From contig CANREH010000029.1 of the NCBI GenBank assembly GCA_947629585.1, forward strand, positions 1 to 33,026: 33,026 bases of DNA. The letters are read 5' to 3'. This document shows, one piece after another, positions 31,872-33,026 of the stretch; the stretch's first letter is position 1; each line of letters starts with the position of its first letter. This DNA comes from an uncultured Lachnospiraceae bacterium (GTDB lineage: Bacteria > Bacillota > Clostridia > Lachnospirales > Lachnospiraceae). A program made the translations under genes and the position numbers. The notes beneath the pieces are model-generated. The model did not search any database. It had not been told where the DNA came from and saw nothing but the letters and a program-made list of their open reading frames with translations.

Positions 31872-32205
31872 AAAGTACAGATTGAGTTATCTGCCGCTTT
31901 TTTATGAAGATCTCGATGAAAAGGTCACTTATATTGCTGAGGTACTGAAAAATCCAAAGGCGGCGAATGACTTATTGGATAAGGTAGAAGCTGCTATTAT
32001 GGAGCGGCTTCCGGTGGCAGAATCTTTTGAGCCATATCATTCTATTCGGAAGCGTAAATATCCCTATTATCGTATTTATGTAGATAATTATGTAGTTTAT
32101 TATGTTGTAATAGATGATAATCCGGATGATTTGGTTATGGAAATTAGAAGATTTCTCTATAATGGTCAAAATAGGGATAAGCTGATTTTGCAGCGAGAGC
32201 CATGA
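31861..32205 (+). CDS. RelE/ParE superfamily toxin
   Basis: A 114-residue toxin-like protein with the family pattern: YLPLFYEDLDEKVTYIAEVL at the start, ANDLLDKVEAAI near 38-49, RKRKYPYYRIYVDNYVVYYVV near 63-83 and EIRRFLYNGQNRDKL near the end. RelE-type members cut mRNA on the ribosome and ParE-type members inhibit gyrase; the sequence does not settle which. It is slightly longer than the usual 85-100. It overlaps the antitoxin gene, and its 3' end abuts the scar of an IS200/IS605 element. Confidence 0.85.
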   Translation: MLSKKYRLSYLPLFYEDLDEKVTYIAEVLKNPKAANDLLDKVEAAIMERLPVAESFEPYHSIRKRKYPYYRIYVDNYVVYYVVIDDNPDDLVMEIRRFLYNGQNRDKLILQREP

Positions 32206-32424
32206 CAGGGATATCAATGCCGCGAGGTCTAAGACAGATAGCAGAAAAGAAACAATAGGGCAGGATCTGGCACAATCTTTGGGCGGTGCCTTTGACTGCC
32301 CGAATTAACGCCTTCTTGTCCCGATTTTCACAGAAAATCGGGACAAGAGATAATAGGAAGCAAAACATAGAAACGAGGTCGATGAAGCAGGAAGCCCATT
32401 GGCTTTTAGACAATGGCAGTTCAC
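32197..32424 (+). mobile_element. 3' end of an IS200/IS605-family tnpB element (remnant)
   Basis: From 32197 the frame reads SHDRDINAARSK, the RuvC-III DRDXNAA signature at the end of TnpB. It then reads to TAA at 32308, with a later frame giving EAGSPLAF, which corresponds to the usual C-terminal tail. The DNA then shows CAGGAAGCC followed by CCATTG-GCTTTTAGA-CAATGG (32396-32416) and CAGTTCAC (32417-32424), the common subterminal hairpin and end of such elements. Only the last part of the gene is left, so neither nuclease nor mobility can remain. This accounts for most of the stretch between the toxin gene and the recombinase gene. Confidence 0.65.
32315..32347. repeat. 14-pair perfect hairpin inside the TnpB remnant
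   Basis: CTTGTCCCGATTTT (32315-32328) and its exact inverse complement (32334-32347) flank a five-base loop. It splits the tnpB tail from the right-end motif and may be an insertion, or part of the structured RNA made from the end of such elements. Confidence 0.7.
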
Positions 32425-32460
32425 AGTTGAGATAAGCATGGTTTATGAAAAAAGTTTTTG

Positions 32461-32492
32461 CCGCATAGCTGGATATGGTTATGCGGTTTTTT
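32461..32492 (+). terminator. Intrinsic terminator upstream of the recombinase gene
   Basis: CCGCATA (32461-32467) pairs with TATGCGG (32480-32486), followed by TTTTTT (32487-32492). It would end any transcript coming from the toxin-antitoxin pair. Confidence 0.75.
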
Positions 32493-32536
32493 GTTTTTTA
32501 AAGAGATAAAATTATGAAAAAAGGAAGGATTAGACA

Positions 32537-33026
32537 ATGAAAAAGAAAATGATAAAACGGATAATTACAATGGAAATGATAAAAAAATATAAAATCTATT
32601 TAAGAGAAGAGGAAAAAAGCCGGGCGACAATAGAAAAATATGCCCGCGATTTGAAAAAGCTGATTCAGTATGCATCAGGGCGGGAAATTACAAAAAAACT
32701 GATGATGGATTATAAGGAAAGCCTGCTTGAAATGGGCTATAAGGCCAGCAGCGTTAATTCCTACCTGGTGGCGGCAAACCGCTTTTTTGAATATATGGGA
32801 TGGTATGAACTGAAGGTAAAAACTTACCGTATTCAGAAGGAATCCTTTTACCCGGAAAATAAATGCCTCACCAAAGAGGAGTATAAACGGCTTTTAAAGG
32901 AAGCCAAGAAAGAAAAAAAGCTGCGGCTGTATTTTATTTTGGAAACCCTGGCATCCACAGGGATGCGGGTGTCAGAGCTTAAATTCCTCAGCGCGGAGGC
33001 AGTCAGGGAGGGCATGGCGCAGATCT
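32537..33026 (+). CDS. Tyrosine recombinase/integrase, N-terminal part (runs off the window)
   Basis: An open frame from ATG 32537 (behind AAGGAAGG) runs 163 codons to the window edge without a stop. It has a core-binding SAM-like domain (residues about 15-95: YLREEEKSRATIEKYARDLK, with SSVNSYLVAANRFFEYM). The start of the catalytic domain follows, including LASTGMRVSELKFLS near 141-155, where Arg148 would be the first catalytic arginine. Remaining catalytic residues lie outside. Its basic start and size suggest a stand-alone recombinase rather than XerC/D, but phage, genomic-island or invertible-switch roles cannot be told apart here. Confidence 0.85.
   Translation, partial: MKKKMIKRIITMEMIKKYKIYLREEEKSRATIEKYARDLKKLIQYASGREITKKLMMDYKESLLEMGYKASSVNSYLVAANRFFEYMGWYELKVKTYRIQKESFYPENKCLTKEEYKRLLKEAKKEKKLRLYFILETLASTGMRVSELKFLSAEAVREGMAQI

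Noticed and set aside
32144..32413. 89-codon minus-strand frame near the right end
   Set aside because: It is the antisense shadow of the TnpB remnant and hairpins, without start signals.
1..33026. CRISPR arrays, tRNA and rRNA genes
   Set aside because: No spaced direct repeats of CRISPR type, no cloverleaf with conserved TTCRA loop and no rRNA-like blocks were seen by eye on either strand.

Overview
The window reads as a chromosomal segment of a Gram-positive Clostridia, most likely a Lachnospiraceae gut anaerobe (Blautia/Dorea-like). This is inferred from AGGAGG-type ribosome binding sites, ATG/GTG/TTG start use, the glycogen and GH127/146-type sugar genes, TenI-type thiamine genes, and the mix of low-GC accessory DNA and roughly 45-50% GC backbone. 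There are no rRNA or tRNA genes and no CRISPR array.

Bases 1-4780 are the AT-rich end of a surface polysaccharide locus: a truncated unknown gene, a CapK/PaaK-like adenylate-forming enzyme preceded by a decayed duplicate of itself, a polysaccharide pyruvyl transferase with a nine-G tract, a DegT-type sugar aminotransferase, a stump of a UbiA-family prenyltransferase and a GtrA-like membrane protein. Bases 4780-6250 are a gene graveyard: remnants of an XRE regulator, a DUF262 protein paired with an AAA ATPase (probably a dead defence pair), and a PD-(D/E)XK/Rpn-like gene with an internal deletion.

From 6400 the backbone begins. A strong promoter and a structured leader ending in an intrinsic terminator precede an ArsB/NhaD-type permease and a cytidylate-kinase-like protein. 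On the minus strand an orphan sugar-binding lipoprotein is followed by a chemoreceptor, which may sense through it. A HAD phosphatase gene has divergent promoters shared with a plus-strand series: small protein, histidine phosphatase, Maf, GlmS, ornithine carbamoyltransferase and an AI-2E family exporter. Then come thiS-tenI, an NfeD/SPFH membrane pair, glycogen branching enzyme (with a lysine-rich repeat tail), an MscS channel, aldose epimerase, a membrane protein of unknown function, glycogen synthase and a cytosolic beta-L-arabinofuranosidase-like enzyme.

The right end holds a Phd/RelE-type toxin-antitoxin pair, the 3' scar of an IS200/IS605 TnpB element, and the start of a tyrosine recombinase that runs off the window.

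The observations most worth a second look are: the attenuator-like leader at 6449-6550; two copies of a nested palindromic repeat flanking 25.9-27.2 kb; small hairpins lying between the Shine-Dalgarno sequence and the start codon of argF, thiS and the SPFH gene; and the binding-protein/chemoreceptor pair. All functional calls are from reading motifs by eye; no database search was run.
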